A DNA stretch of 64,000 nucleotides from Clostridiaceae bacterium (GTDB lineage: Bacteria > Bacillota > Clostridia > DSM-8532). The notes below the pieces were generated by a model. It searched no databases, was not told the origin of the DNA, and was given only the letters and a program-made list of their open reading frames with translations. Both the position numbers and the translations under genes were made by a program. Positions 46,205 to 56,474 of the stretch are shown here, one piece after another (the first letter of the stretch is position 1; the number at the start of each line of letters is the position of its first letter). The stretch lies in NCBI GenBank assembly GCA_012522505.1, contig JAAYKJ010000215.1, forward strand, positions 31,559 through 95,558, read 5' to 3'.

Positions 46205-48430
46205 TCACCTGATATAGTATAGTGCCTTGTAAAGCGTTATCGCTGCCTCTGCAAGCGTTATTGGCTTACTGCCGTCAAAAGCATCGTCACCATTTAAAGG
46301 AAGGATATCCAGTGCTTTGCAAACAGCAACACTCCCTTTTCCCTTTTCGCTTACATTGGCAACATCATCCAGTATAAAGAGTTCACTATGTTCTGTGATA
46401 TCCGAGTAACCCAGAAGGTTTGCCAGCAGAATCGAATACTCCTCTTTGCAGATCGTTTCATGTTGATTGAATATATCACCGTCTGGAATAAAGACCTTCT
46501 TATTCACTGCATTCTGTAGATAGCTGTAAATGCTGTCATATTCAGATACATCGGTGAATATAGCTGGTTCTTGCTGAAAACCATATGTATCAAAGCCTTT
46601 TGCACAAGACAGCATCCTAATGACCTCTCCTCTGGATAAAGCTCTATCGTAATCTACATTTTCCCCATCTATGAAACCATGAGCAAGAAGTAATTCAACA
46701 CTACGCTTTGCAGGATGATCTGTCAGCAGCAACTCGGTATCCTTCCCCAGGATTTCCTCCCCACTCCAGTTTAGATGCCTTCCTGTTGACGCATCTATAT
46801 AACCATACGTGTCGAAGTTGTAAACGATTTTGGCCATCTTTTCATTCACGGTCAACCCGGAGTAAGGGTAGGTACTTATAAAGTAATACCTCAAATTACA
46901 CAGGACTGTTTTTGAATACAGCTCAGTTGCTTCTTCTTTCGAAATAATGTTTTCGGCTTCAGCAAACTCTATATCCTCCCAATAGAACATAAAGCTTGAC
47001 AGAGCCCCCGTATCCTGTCTGATATTTATATTCGTATAGTTGGGCGTGGGAATTCCGTTATGCATCCTCTGAAAAACATAGTAATAATCACCCGAATAGC
47101 CATCGATGGATGAATCGGTTACGTCTGCAAAAAAACCATATTGATCGGGTAATAATTTTTTCATGGCGTCAATGGCCTTCTCTCTGCCCTGCTCAAAGTT
47201 GATGGCCTGTTTCGCAGAAGTATCGGCTTCCTCATTGTGATTACGATTAAATATCAGGTTCAGCCCGGTTATAATTCCAGTTTCCTTTGAAATAGAAAAA
47301 GAAAATTGCACACTCATTTCGTCGCTGTATCTGGCATATTCATAGCTCCACTGGCTGTCGTAACTGGAACAGTTAATAATATCCTGCTCCCTGTCGTCTG
47401 AGAAAACATACCCCGTCAATTCTTCAAATATCTCCCTGTAACCGCGGACAATATCTTCCACATCATTCCTGTCAATTTTTCTTGTTTTCAATTCAGGTTG
47501 ATCGCTTAAGGGATAAACCCTTCTTGTTTCACTTTCTTCACTCGATTTTCGTACTCTGGCCGGGGTTCCGTCATAGTCCATAACATCACCCGACAATGCA
47601 TCAACCATATTGGATGTGATGCCTGCAGGCGCATATGCAGGTTTGAAAAACGATTTGCCATAACTCTTATGGCAAAGGATATATTGCAGCTGGATATCCA
47701 AAGCATCAACAAAATTTTCAAGAGCATCTTCTTCCGAGATCAACCCTTCCTCCGATGGTAAAAGATCAGGAGAGTGCACTACCTTGTTCCTGCTGAAATA
47801 AACCACCTTCCCGCTGGCAGCATTAATGCTTATCGAGTAAGAACAGTCTCTGAGCATGATTCCGTTCAAGATTCTTGCAAACGTGAACTGGTATATAACA
47901 GGGCTGCTTAATCCTACTGTATTGTCACGGGTGGAGGGACTGCTCACCAATGCATATGCATCCGGGTTATCACCGACTTTTTCTATGTAGTCTTCAGCTA
48001 TCTTTCTGGCTTCATTTTTTGTTACCTTGGCGATATTGTTACGTTTTCCCTGCCCATCATCCCAAGCACTGAAATATCGAATTTCTCCTGTATTGACATC
48101 TACAGAAACACTTAGATTCTCTTTTTTACCGTTTAGGATACAATGAAAATCAAGCATATAATGCTCCAGACTTCCATCCTTTTCACAAATTTTATTGCTA
48201 TTGTTCAAGTACATTTCATCGTATTCACTGAAAAACGCCTTCGCAACAGCCACAGCTCCATCCAGATCCATACCTGATTTTTCGCTTGGTTTCATTTCTT
48301 CCGCCGCGGATAGATCGCTGCCAGATACCTGTATAAGCTGTATTTCTTCTGATGCATGTGATACTAAAGACATTGAAATTACCATGCTGATTACAATAGA
48401 TGATGAGATTAGCCTTTTGAATGACATCAC
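46205..48430 (-). CDS. Secreted YcdB/YcdC-PepSY-like repeat protein with C-terminal SLH-like region
   Basis: Signal peptide; repeated ARKIAEDYIEKV...VNAASGKVVYF-type blocks; C-terminal ALSRGEVIRMLSCAKGFD / KPITLAEAAITLYKAL. Confidence 0.75.
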   Translation of the reverse strand: MMSFKRLISSSIVISMVISMSLVSHASEEIQLIQVSGSDLSAAEEMKPSEKSGMDLDGAVAVAKAFFSEYDEMYLNNSNKICEKDGSLEHYMLDFHCILNGKKENLSVSVDVNTGEIRYFSAWDDGQGKRNNIAKVTKNEARKIAEDYIEKVGDNPDAYALVSSPSTRDNTVGLSSPVIYQFTFARILNGIMLRDCSYSISINAASGKVVYFSRNKVVHSPDLLPSEEGLISEEDALENFVDALDIQLQYILCHKSYGKSFFKPAYAPAGITSNMVDALSGDVMDYDGTPARVRKSSEESETRRVYPLSDQPELKTRKIDRNDVEDIVRGYREIFEELTGYVFSDDREQDIINCSSYDSQWSYEYARYSDEMSVQFSFSISKETGIITGLNLIFNRNHNEEADTSAKQAINFEQGREKAIDAMKKLLPDQYGFFADVTDSSIDGYSGDYYYVFQRMHNGIPTPNYTNINIRQDTGALSSFMFYWEDIEFAEAENIISKEEATELYSKTVLCNLRYYFISTYPYSGLTVNEKMAKIVYNFDTYGYIDASTGRHLNWSGEEILGKDTELLLTDHPAKRSVELLLAHGFIDGENVDYDRALSRGEVIRMLSCAKGFDTYGFQQEPAIFTDVSEYDSIYSYLQNAVNKKVFIPDGDIFNQHETICKEEYSILLANLLGYSDITEHSELFILDDVANVSEKGKGSVAVCKALDILPLNGDDAFDGSKPITLAEAAITLYKALYYIR

Positions 48431-48575
48431 GATTCCTCCATTCTCTGAAAAGAGATATGACTTTATGATATATTATACCATTTAAACCATATGTATTCAA
48501 AAAAATATTCCACCCCATTTCAAGGTCACTCAGATACCCCCATAGCAGAGTGTTGTCATAGAGAGACTGTGATTT

Positions 48576-49736
48576 CTATGACAGTTTTTTGAGGTAGCAT
48601 CTCCTCTTTTTATGCTGCCTTGTCTCGTAAAACTTCCACAGCCCCTGAACATCCTTGTTGTCTTCGAGCTCCGGGCCTGTTTCAGCAAAGCTCATGCCAT
48701 TTTTGATCGCAGCCATATTGATATCGCTTAGTAGAAGCGCATTTACGCCTTTTCCCTGATACTCTGGCTTTACTGCTACAAGGTACAAATCCAACCGGTC
48801 ATTGTTCTTCATTGCCCTTAAAAGATGCAGAAAACCAAAGGGGAAAGCCCTGCCTCCTGCTTTTTGCATCGCTCTTGCCAGGGAAGGCAACGCGATTCCA
48901 AAAGCCACCACCTGATCTTCCTGATCCAGTATTATTCTTACATAGTCTGGGTTGATAAAACCGAAGTATTGCCTGACATAGGCGTTGATTTGATTTTCTG
49001 TGAGTTCAACAACACCATAAAGGTCCTTATAGGCATCGTTGAGCAAATAAAAAATATCCTTCGCATATGGTAAGAAATCTTTGGATTTTTGGGCCGGGAG
49101 CACCTTCAGCTTCAACCTTTTTAGCACCAGGTTATTGATTTTAACAACTCTTTCGGGAATCGTTTGCGGCACCTTTATTTCAAATTCCAGCCAATCAACA
49201 TCCTTTTGGTATCCAAGTCTTTCCATCATTTCAGGATAATATGGCGCATTATAGATTGTTATCATCATACCCAATTCACCAAAGCCTTCAATCAACATGC
49301 CCTGCTTGTCCAGATCACAAAAACCAAGGGGGCCATGAATTCCATCCATTCCTCTGTTCAAAGCCCATTCTTCTGCTGTTTTTGTCAGGGCCTCCGCCAC
49401 TTCAATATCGTCGATAAAATCAATCCAACCGAACCGGGCATAGCGTTTGTTCCATTTCTGATTATACTTATGATTGATTATGCCCGCTACTCTTCCTACC
49501 ACCTTACCTGCTTTAAAAGCAAGCCAGTATTTTGATTCACAATACTCAAATGCCGGGTTTTTTTCTTTTCTAAGAGTGTTCATCTCATCACTGAGCATCG
49601 GAGGAACCCAGTATGGGTTACCGGAATATAATTGAAACGGAAACCGTATAAATCTTTTCAGGTCGCGAATTGTTTCTACTTCCTTTATTTGTATCATCGC
49701 CAATACCCCCTTGTATTTCTGTATCCATAATACCAT
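48576..49736 (-). CDS. GNAT-like N-acetyltransferase family protein
   Basis: FIRFPFQLYSGNPYWVPPMLSDE...LYLVAVKPEYQGKGVNALLLSDI; start probably at internal MIQIKEVE. Confidence 0.75.
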   Translation of the reverse strand: MVLWIQKYKGVLAMIQIKEVETIRDLKRFIRFPFQLYSGNPYWVPPMLSDEMNTLRKEKNPAFEYCESKYWLAFKAGKVVGRVAGIINHKYNQKWNKRYARFGWIDFIDDIEVAEALTKTAEEWALNRGMDGIHGPLGFCDLDKQGMLIEGFGELGMMITIYNAPYYPEMMERLGYQKDVDWLEFEIKVPQTIPERVVKINNLVLKRLKLKVLPAQKSKDFLPYAKDIFYLLNDAYKDLYGVVELTENQINAYVRQYFGFINPDYVRIILDQEDQVVAFGIALPSLARAMQKAGGRAFPFGFLHLLRAMKNNDRLDLYLVAVKPEYQGKGVNALLLSDINMAAIKNGMSFAETGPELEDNKDVQGLWKFYETRQHKKRRCYLKKLS

Positions 49737-49932
49737 ACTCTTCTGTTCAATGTTAATTTTTTTTTAACGCAACCCAAGCAGCTGCGGCCATCTTTGTTAC
49801 TGTTTACACACAATAAAAGCTAGCTGGTGGCGTGAGGTAACCACCTGTGTGAACCCACAGTTTAAAACAAGTGCTAAGGTCTGTAAACTATTTCACCTGA
49901 ACATAATATGATGTATTGAAGTTATCAAAAGT

Positions 49933-51216
49933 ATGGTGATTGTTATGGAAACATTAACGGTGGGATCCCGGGGTCCATATGTAAAACTTGTCCAGAGCCT
50001 CCTTGCACGGATCGGCTATAACCCCGGCCCCATAGACGGTGTTTTTGGACAGCAAACCCAACAGGCCGTCATTGCTTTCCAAAGAGATAACGGCCTGACG
50101 CCGGACGGTATCGTCGGCCCATTAACCTGGAATTATTTCAATAGTTTTCTTCGGGGATATGATACCTATACTATCCGTCCCGGTGATACATTGTTCAGCC
50201 TGGCACAAAAATATTACACAACTGTAAACGCAATCCTTACCGCAAATCCAGGCCTCAATCCTCTCTATCTGAGGGTTGGACAGAGAATAACGGTACCCTA
50301 TGGGCTTGATGTGGTTTTTACTGATATCGACTATACCTATTCGATTTTGGAAATGGATATCGAAGGTCTGGAGGCAAGATATCCCTTTATCGAGACCGAT
50401 ATTGCTGGGAAGAGTGTTCTCGGAAAAAATTTATATGTTATTCGCCTTGGGACAGGTCCTGTTGAAGTGCATTACAATGCCTCACATCATGCCCTTGAAT
50501 GGATTAATACACCGGTTTTAATGAAATTTATTGAGAATTTCTGCAGGGCTTACGCCACAGGTTCCACTATACGAGGATATAATGTCCGTGACATCTGGGC
50601 AAGAAGTAGTATTTACATCATTCCTATGGTGAATCCGGATGGTGTTGATCTTGTTTTGGAGGGTCTGAAACCCGACAACCCGTATTATCAGCAGCTTCTT
50701 GCGTGGAATACCACCGGCCGTCCATTTTCCCAGGTTTGGCAGGCAAACATCCGTGGTACCGATCTGAACCGGAATTATCCTGCATGCTGGGAACAGGCGA
50801 AAGAACAGGAACCCTCACTGGGTGTGTATGGTCCAGGGCCAACGCGCTATGGCGGACCTTATCCCCTCTCAGAGCCCGAAACACAATCCATGGTAAATTT
50901 CACCCGCCAGCATAGCTTCAAGCTGGTTCTGGCCTATCATACGCAGGGCCGCGTGATCTATTGGCTTTATAAGAACATGCAGATCCCAAGAGCACGTGAA
51001 ATCGGTGAAACCTTTGCCAGGGCAAGCGGATACACCTTGTCGCAGACACCCTACGAAGCAGCATATGCTGGTTATAAGGATTGGTTTATTGAAGAATACC
51101 AAAGACCTGGATATACCATTGAAACAGGCATCGGTACAAATCCGCTGCCGATCTCACAATTTGATACAATTTACAGCCGCAATGAAGAGATATTGCTGCT
51201 GGCACCAATTATTTAG
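49933..51216 (+). CDS. M14 family zinc carboxypeptidase with peptidoglycan-binding and LysM domains (gamma-D-Glu-mDAP endopeptidase I-like)
   Basis: GPYVKLVQSLLARIGYNPGPIDGVFGQQTQQAVIAFQ, TYTIRPGDTLFSLAQKYYTTVNAILTANPGL, NASHHALEWI, DLNRNYP, TIETGIGTNP. Confidence 0.93.
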   Translation: MVIVMETLTVGSRGPYVKLVQSLLARIGYNPGPIDGVFGQQTQQAVIAFQRDNGLTPDGIVGPLTWNYFNSFLRGYDTYTIRPGDTLFSLAQKYYTTVNAILTANPGLNPLYLRVGQRITVPYGLDVVFTDIDYTYSILEMDIEGLEARYPFIETDIAGKSVLGKNLYVIRLGTGPVEVHYNASHHALEWINTPVLMKFIENFCRAYATGSTIRGYNVRDIWARSSIYIIPMVNPDGVDLVLEGLKPDNPYYQQLLAWNTTGRPFSQVWQANIRGTDLNRNYPACWEQAKEQEPSLGVYGPGPTRYGGPYPLSEPETQSMVNFTRQHSFKLVLAYHTQGRVIYWLYKNMQIPRAREIGETFARASGYTLSQTPYEAAYAGYKDWFIEEYQRPGYTIETGIGTNPLPISQFDTIYSRNEEILLLAPII

Positions 51217-51370
51217 AACTGACCGGATCGCTCTGGCCGGGTGATCCGGTTATTTGTTTGAGCAGTTCTTGATAGCTTTGAATCTCTTCTCTCAGTACCC
51301 TAATGGTTGCATCCTTAATTGCGATCACTTCCAATAATTCTTCTCTGCTCATCTCATTTAGCCTGACCAT
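51209..51370 (-). CDS. 53-aa coiled-coil small protein MVRLNEMSREELLEVIAIKDATIRVLREEIQSYQELLKQITGSPGQSDPVSSK
   Basis: ORF missed by the track cutoff; amphipathic heptad-like composition; 3' end overlaps the M14 gene convergently by 8 nt. Confidence 0.55.
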   Translation of the reverse strand: MVRLNEMSREELLEVIAIKDATIRVLREEIQSYQELLKQITGSPGQSDPVSSK

Positions 51371-51386
51371 GTTTCACCCTCACTAA

Positions 51387-52178
51387 CTATATCTCATGTG
51401 CTTTTTGATAAAAAAAAGTTCTAATGGATTTAAACCCATACTTTGCTGCACCAATAATCTGCTCTGTACTTCCCAGAAAAAGTATCCCATCCTGAACCAA
51501 AGAACGGTTAAAACTGTTGTATATGTAATGTTTCGCTTCTTCGGTAAAATAGATCAGAACATTACGGCATACAATCAAATCCATATTTCCAGGATATGGA
51601 TCCTCCAAAAGATTCAACTGTTTGAAATCGACACACTTCTTCACTTCATCTGATATCTTGTACCAATTCCCGTTAACAACAGTAAAGTATCTTTTCAAAA
51701 GATCATCTGGCAACTCTTTTATACTTCTTTCCGGATAAACACCCTGTTCTGCTTTATTTATAGCCCCCAAGTCAATATCCGATGCAATTATTTTTATCTT
51801 CGAGAGAGGAATAAATTTGTTCAACAACATGACAATGGTGTATGGCTCGTCTCCGGTAGAGCATGCAGAACTCCAGATTCTGATATCCTCTGCTCTCCCT
51901 TTTCTTTCTATAATCATTGGAATGATGACCTTCTCCATTAATTCCCACTGATTCGGATTTCTGTAGAATTCCGATACATTGATCGTAAGATAATTAATAA
52001 AGGTGTCATACAAGCTCTTATCTGCGAGCATGGCTTTGTAAAAGGACATAAAGCTGCTAAAACCGTGTTTTCCCGCAAGGGATGTGATACGACGTTTCAT
52101 CTGCTTCTCTTTATAAAGATCAAGATTGATTTTGGATTGCTGATAAAATGCTTTTTTAAACACTTCGTAATCCGCCAT
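51387..52178 (-). CDS. cheR: CheR family protein-glutamate methyltransferase
   Basis: TINVSEFYRNPNQWELM, IRIWSSACSTGDEPYTIVMLL, LIVCRNVLIYFTEEAKHYIY, LFLGSTEQI. Confidence 0.92.
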   Translation of the reverse strand: MADYEVFKKAFYQQSKINLDLYKEKQMKRRITSLAGKHGFSSFMSFYKAMLADKSLYDTFINYLTINVSEFYRNPNQWELMEKVIIPMIIERKGRAEDIRIWSSACSTGDEPYTIVMLLNKFIPLSKIKIIASDIDLGAINKAEQGVYPERSIKELPDDLLKRYFTVVNGNWYKISDEVKKCVDFKQLNLLEDPYPGNMDLIVCRNVLIYFTEEAKHYIYNSFNRSLVQDGILFLGSTEQIIGAAKYGFKSIRTFFYQKAHEI

Positions 52179-52261
52179 GACGTTTCACCCGTTTGCTATG
52201 ATTTTTTCGTAAAGGCCTGTGCAGTACCCGGGCTGTTCTATGCAAATATTTTTGAACAACC

Positions 52262-52290
52262 AAACAAGACCGGAAAAACCGGTCTTGTTT
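52262..52290 (-). terminator. Terminator downstream of ispH-rpsA
   Basis: aaacaagaccgg-aaaaa-ccggtcttgttt 12-bp perfect stem. Confidence 0.75.
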
Positions 52291-52310
52291 AATATATCGG
52301 TATAAACTGA

Positions 52311-54353
52311 TTATTCTTTTATCATATCCCCGATTGTATTGGTCATTTCTTCAACATGCTGGTTTGGGGTATCTACGCTTTCTTCAATATCCGAGTCTTC
52401 GCGGACAGGATCAATGGGCTCAACCTCACGGATGCTTAGACTGATCTTTTTAAGCTCCGGGTTGACCTCCAATACTTTCATCTTAACCTGCTGCCCAACA
52501 GACAGAACCTCATCGGGCTTGCCGAGACGGACATTGGAAATTTGTGAGATATGAACGAGCCCTTCGACCCCTTCTTCCAATTCTACAAAAGCACCAAATG
52601 GAACCAAGCGTACAATTTTTCCTTCAACAGTATCCCCAGCAGTATATTTGTTTTCGACATTATACCAAGGATTATCCTCTGCCTTCCGGTAACCCAGCGA
52701 AACCTTCTGCTTTTCCTTGTCAAAGCCAAGAATTCTAACGGTGACGGTCTCACCTGGCTTCAAAACATCGGATGGCTTATTGATCTTTTTCCAGGACAGT
52801 TCGGATATGTGAATCAGCCCGTCTACCACGCCAAGATCAACAAACGCGCCAAAGTTTGTAATGCTTTTTACCGTTCCGGTATACTCCTGGCCAACTTCCA
52901 CCTGACCCCAGAAGGCTTCCATCTTTTCTGCCTTTTCCTTCTCGATAACATTTCTGCAGGAGCCCACAACACGGCGCTTATTTCTTGACATTTCCACAAC
53001 TTCAAAGCGGACTTTTTTCTTCAGGAACTCATTCAGATCCTTCACATAGTGGTCACTGATCTGCGATGCAGGAATGAATACACGCACACCTTTATAGGAT
53101 GCAACAACACCACCGTTAACAACTTCCCGTACAACCGCTTCAAGGGGTTTCTTTTCGTTGAATGCCTCTTCAATCTCTTCCATGCCGCGGATGGAATCCA
53201 CTCTTTTCTTTGAAAGGGATACGTTGCCTTCGCCATCATTTATCTTAATGATATATACCAGGATTTCTTCCCCTTCCTTTAAATCTTTCTCGGGGTCAAA
53301 ATCAGGATCTTCAAGAAATTCTTCCATAGATATGGTTCCATCGGCCTTATAGCCCAGGTCAACAAACACCTCGCTGGTGTTGTAGCCAATTATGCGGCCT
53401 TTGACAACCTCTCCCGATCTCAGACTGTTTACCTCCGACTCCTCGAAAGCCTCTTTGAAGGACATTTCATTCTCCTGTTTGTTCATTAACTCTTCCATTG
53501 TTTTGATAACCTCCTTGATTACCCAATCGGGAGTTGATGCCCCGGCAGTAATCCCTATTGTGTAGTTTTTCTTTATATCCAACAGCGGAAGATCCGCCAC
53601 TGTTTCAATTTTTATGGTTGCTGGGCAGTGAGCTGAACAAGTTTCAAACAATTTTTGGGTATTGGAGCTGTTTTTCCCTCCTATAACAATCATCAAATCA
53701 GCTTGTTCAGAGATTTCCCGGGCTTCCCGCAAACGTTTTTCAGTTGCACTACATATTGTATCAAAGTTTACGGCATTTGCAAACTTTTTCTTAATGAATT
53801 TGTAAATCTCTTCATACTTTTCAGGTTTCATCGTTGTTTGTGCCACAACGCAGATCCCCTCTTCGGTATTTGGCAAAGATTCTATCCCTTCTTTATCGGA
53901 AACAACCCAGGCTTTATATTCGCACCAGCCATTGATACCAATGACTTCCGGGTGGCTGTCATCCCCAACAATGATGATACGGTAGCCTTCCCGATACTTT
54001 TCTCTGACAAGCTTATGTATTCTCTTCACGTAAGGGCAGGTTGCATCATGGATGTTAACCTGTTTTTGATTCAGTACACTATACACATCTTCCCCGATCC
54101 CATGCGCTCTTATAACAACGTGATCATCCTTATGAAGCTGTTCAGTACACTGAACACAACGCGCACCTTCCTCTGCCAGTTTTTCAGATAGCTGACGGTT
54201 ATGAATGAGTTCGCCATAGGTCCGCATTTTATCTGGATAAGAACGTAAGGTTTTAAATGCAAGCTTAACGGCATTATCCACTCCAAAACAAAAGCCTGCT
54301 GTTTGTGCAACCATAAGTCTGCCCATATTATTCTCCTTTTTCCAAAACCACAT
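52311..54353 (-). CDS. ispH: Bifunctional IspH / ribosomal protein S1 fusion
   Basis: N-half LMVAQTAGFCFGVDNAVKLA, DATCPYVKRIH, GITAGASTPDWVIKEVI (LytB/IspH); C-half several S1 domains (GTVKSITNFGAFVDLGVVDGLIHISELSW). Confidence 0.93.
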   Translation of the reverse strand: MWFWKKENNMGRLMVAQTAGFCFGVDNAVKLAFKTLRSYPDKMRTYGELIHNRQLSEKLAEEGARCVQCTEQLHKDDHVVIRAHGIGEDVYSVLNQKQVNIHDATCPYVKRIHKLVREKYREGYRIIIVGDDSHPEVIGINGWCEYKAWVVSDKEGIESLPNTEEGICVVAQTTMKPEKYEEIYKFIKKKFANAVNFDTICSATEKRLREAREISEQADLMIVIGGKNSSNTQKLFETCSAHCPATIKIETVADLPLLDIKKNYTIGITAGASTPDWVIKEVIKTMEELMNKQENEMSFKEAFEESEVNSLRSGEVVKGRIIGYNTSEVFVDLGYKADGTISMEEFLEDPDFDPEKDLKEGEEILVYIIKINDGEGNVSLSKKRVDSIRGMEEIEEAFNEKKPLEAVVREVVNGGVVASYKGVRVFIPASQISDHYVKDLNEFLKKKVRFEVVEMSRNKRRVVGSCRNVIEKEKAEKMEAFWGQVEVGQEYTGTVKSITNFGAFVDLGVVDGLIHISELSWKKINKPSDVLKPGETVTVRILGFDKEKQKVSLGYRKAEDNPWYNVENKYTAGDTVEGKIVRLVPFGAFVELEEGVEGLVHISQISNVRLGKPDEVLSVGQQVKMKVLEVNPELKKISLSIREVEPIDPVREDSDIEESVDTPNQHVEEMTNTIGDMIKE

Positions 54354-54377
54354 TCCACATCTGTGCAGAACGCAGGG

Positions 54378-54962
54378 TTATGTATTCTCAAGCGAATAGA
54401 TCTTATCCATTAATGCATTCGCCATTTCCTGCATTTCGGTTTTGGTTGCCTTATGACCATTTTCACTGCTCACCCGATATGGCGTCCCATATACCACCCG
54501 AAGCTTTGAAAACAACTTGTACGTGCCGAAAATACCAACTGGCAGTATTGGCACACCGGATTCAAGAGCAAAAAGAATCGCTCCGTTTTTCGGTTTCAGT
54601 TTTTTCCTTCTTTTATTTCTCCGGTGCCCTTCCGGGAAGATACCTACAGTCTTACCTTCTTCAAGCAGCTTCAGGGTTGTTTTCGCAGCATGCATATCAC
54701 CATGTCCCCTTTTGACGGGATATGCCCCTAATCCCTTTAGAATCACATTCAACAGGGGTATTTTAAAAAGCTCCTGCTTTGCCATAAAGTAAATGCGCAT
54801 TGGCAACCTGGGCCCGAATAAAAACATGTCCAACATGCTGATATGATTGGCGCAAACAATCAACGGACTATTTTTAGGTACGTTCTCCAAACCTTCAATT
54901 CTCGTTCTGTAGAATATGGCAAAGAAAATATTGCTTAACCAACAAACAAACCGATATAACAT
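54378..54962 (-). CDS. plsC: 1-acyl-sn-glycerol-3-phosphate acyltransferase
   Basis: VCANHISMLDMFLFG (HX4D-type), VGIFPEGHRRNKRR. Confidence 0.88.
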   Translation of the reverse strand: MLYRFVCWLSNIFFAIFYRTRIEGLENVPKNSPLIVCANHISMLDMFLFGPRLPMRIYFMAKQELFKIPLLNVILKGLGAYPVKRGHGDMHAAKTTLKLLEEGKTVGIFPEGHRRNKRRKKLKPKNGAILFALESGVPILPVGIFGTYKLFSKLRVVYGTPYRVSSENGHKATKTEMQEMANALMDKIYSLENT

Positions 54963-54963
54963 T

Positions 54964-55653
54964 TCAAATCCTCGCCTTTATAATATCCAGTATCATCCCA
55001 ACAGATTTTTCAAGCGGGAACCCGGTTGTATCCAGCATTATCGCATCATCCGCTTTTTTCAGCGGGCAGAAATCCCGGTTGCTGTCATTGTTGTCCCGGT
55101 ATTCCATATCCTGTTTCACTTCCTCGAAAGTCTGTTTCAGGGTTCCTTTTTCCTGCAATTCCTCATATCTTCTTTTTGCCCGGTCCTCAACGGAGGCTGT
55201 GAGAAATATCTTCACATCTGCATCTGGAAGCACATAGGTTCCAATATCTCTGCCATCCATAACAACACTGTTCTTTTTAGCTATCTCCTGTTGCAGTTCT
55301 ACCATTTTCATCCGAACAACAGGGACCACAGCGACATTGGAGGCTCCCACCGTCACATCCGGTGTTCGGATGCGCTCACTGACATCCTCGCCATCCAAAT
55401 AAACAAGCTGACGTCCATCCTGATATACCACACTGATATCGATGTCTTGAACCATTTGCGACAACTTGTCGCTGTCTTTGGTATCGATTCCGGATTGAAT
55501 CGCCTTCAGTGCCACCGCCCGATACATCGCTCCTGTATCCAGATATAGTATTCCCAATTCCTTTGAAACCATTTTGGCCATAGTGCTTTTTCCCGCACCA
55601 GACGGACCGTCAATGGCAATTTGTATCTTCTTCACACTAATCCCTCCATGCAC
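54964..55653 (-). CDS. cmk: (d)CMP kinase
   Basis: IQIAIDGPSGAGKSTMAKMVSKELGILYLDTGAMYRAVALKAI, MDGRDIGTYVLPDADVKIFLTAS. Confidence 0.95.
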   Translation of the reverse strand: MHGGISVKKIQIAIDGPSGAGKSTMAKMVSKELGILYLDTGAMYRAVALKAIQSGIDTKDSDKLSQMVQDIDISVVYQDGRQLVYLDGEDVSERIRTPDVTVGASNVAVVPVVRMKMVELQQEIAKKNSVVMDGRDIGTYVLPDADVKIFLTASVEDRAKRRYEELQEKGTLKQTFEEVKQDMEYRDNNDSNRDFCPLKKADDAIMLDTTGFPLEKSVGMILDIIKARI

Positions 55654-55796
55654 CTGTGTTATGTTGCATTACAGGTGCTGCTAATACATTCCGGGCTTTG
55701 GGTCTTCCCTCAACAATCCAATTGGCTACAGCTGCATTGACTCTGAAGCACCCATTGAACAATGAGGTTTTGTAATAGATGAATCTGACACAGACA

Positions 55797-56273
55797 TTAT
55801 ACAACCCTGTGCCCAATTCCTATCGATATTTCATTTAGATGCAACAACCCGATACCAAAGAAAACACACACGGCAACGTGCTCGCGATAACGTGCAACTC
55901 CTATTTTCCCACCCACATTCAGGCCAATGGCCTTCGTGGTGATCTGACCAAGTGCTTCCCGGGTTGCACCCGCCACAGCCCCTTCCTCGGCATGACTTTC
56001 AACAATGACACCTTCCCGTTTTGACGAAACCACTGCTCTTTCAATGATTTTCATGATGGATGTGATAAAATCACCGCCATAATCCACAGCACAGGACTTT
56101 ATACCTATTTGCTGATATTCATGCTTCAAGGCTTTCTCTTCTTCCCGATTCGAAGACAGCGCCATAGTAATCGCCGCCTTGACCACGTCCTTGCTGCCAT
56201 ATTTCATCGGGTTTTGTTCATTTAACATAATAACCTCCCGGATGATTAGTCCGTTCTTTTTTTCTGCTACCAT
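55797..56273 (-). CDS. HutP family protein
   Basis: HEYQQIGIKSCAVDYGGDFITSIMKIIERAVVSSKREGVI...GIGLLHLNEISIGIGHRVV. Confidence 0.75.
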   Translation of the reverse strand: MVAEKKNGLIIREVIMLNEQNPMKYGSKDVVKAAITMALSSNREEEKALKHEYQQIGIKSCAVDYGGDFITSIMKIIERAVVSSKREGVIVESHAEEGAVAGATREALGQITTKAIGLNVGGKIGVARYREHVAVCVFFGIGLLHLNEISIGIGHRVV

Positions 56274-56474
56274 ATCATTGCTTTGGGAAAGCCATGGAAA
56301 AATTTCTATAGATTCCCTGCATGAGGTTCCAGCCGTGCTGCAACCGGGTACATTCGGAATGGGATTATCCGGTATGCTGAAGTTAAAACCTTATATTTTT
56401 GGGAACCCTTGATGGTGCTCCAAACCATATCCATATTATATTAAAGCAGATTCCGGAATACAATTGAATCCATT

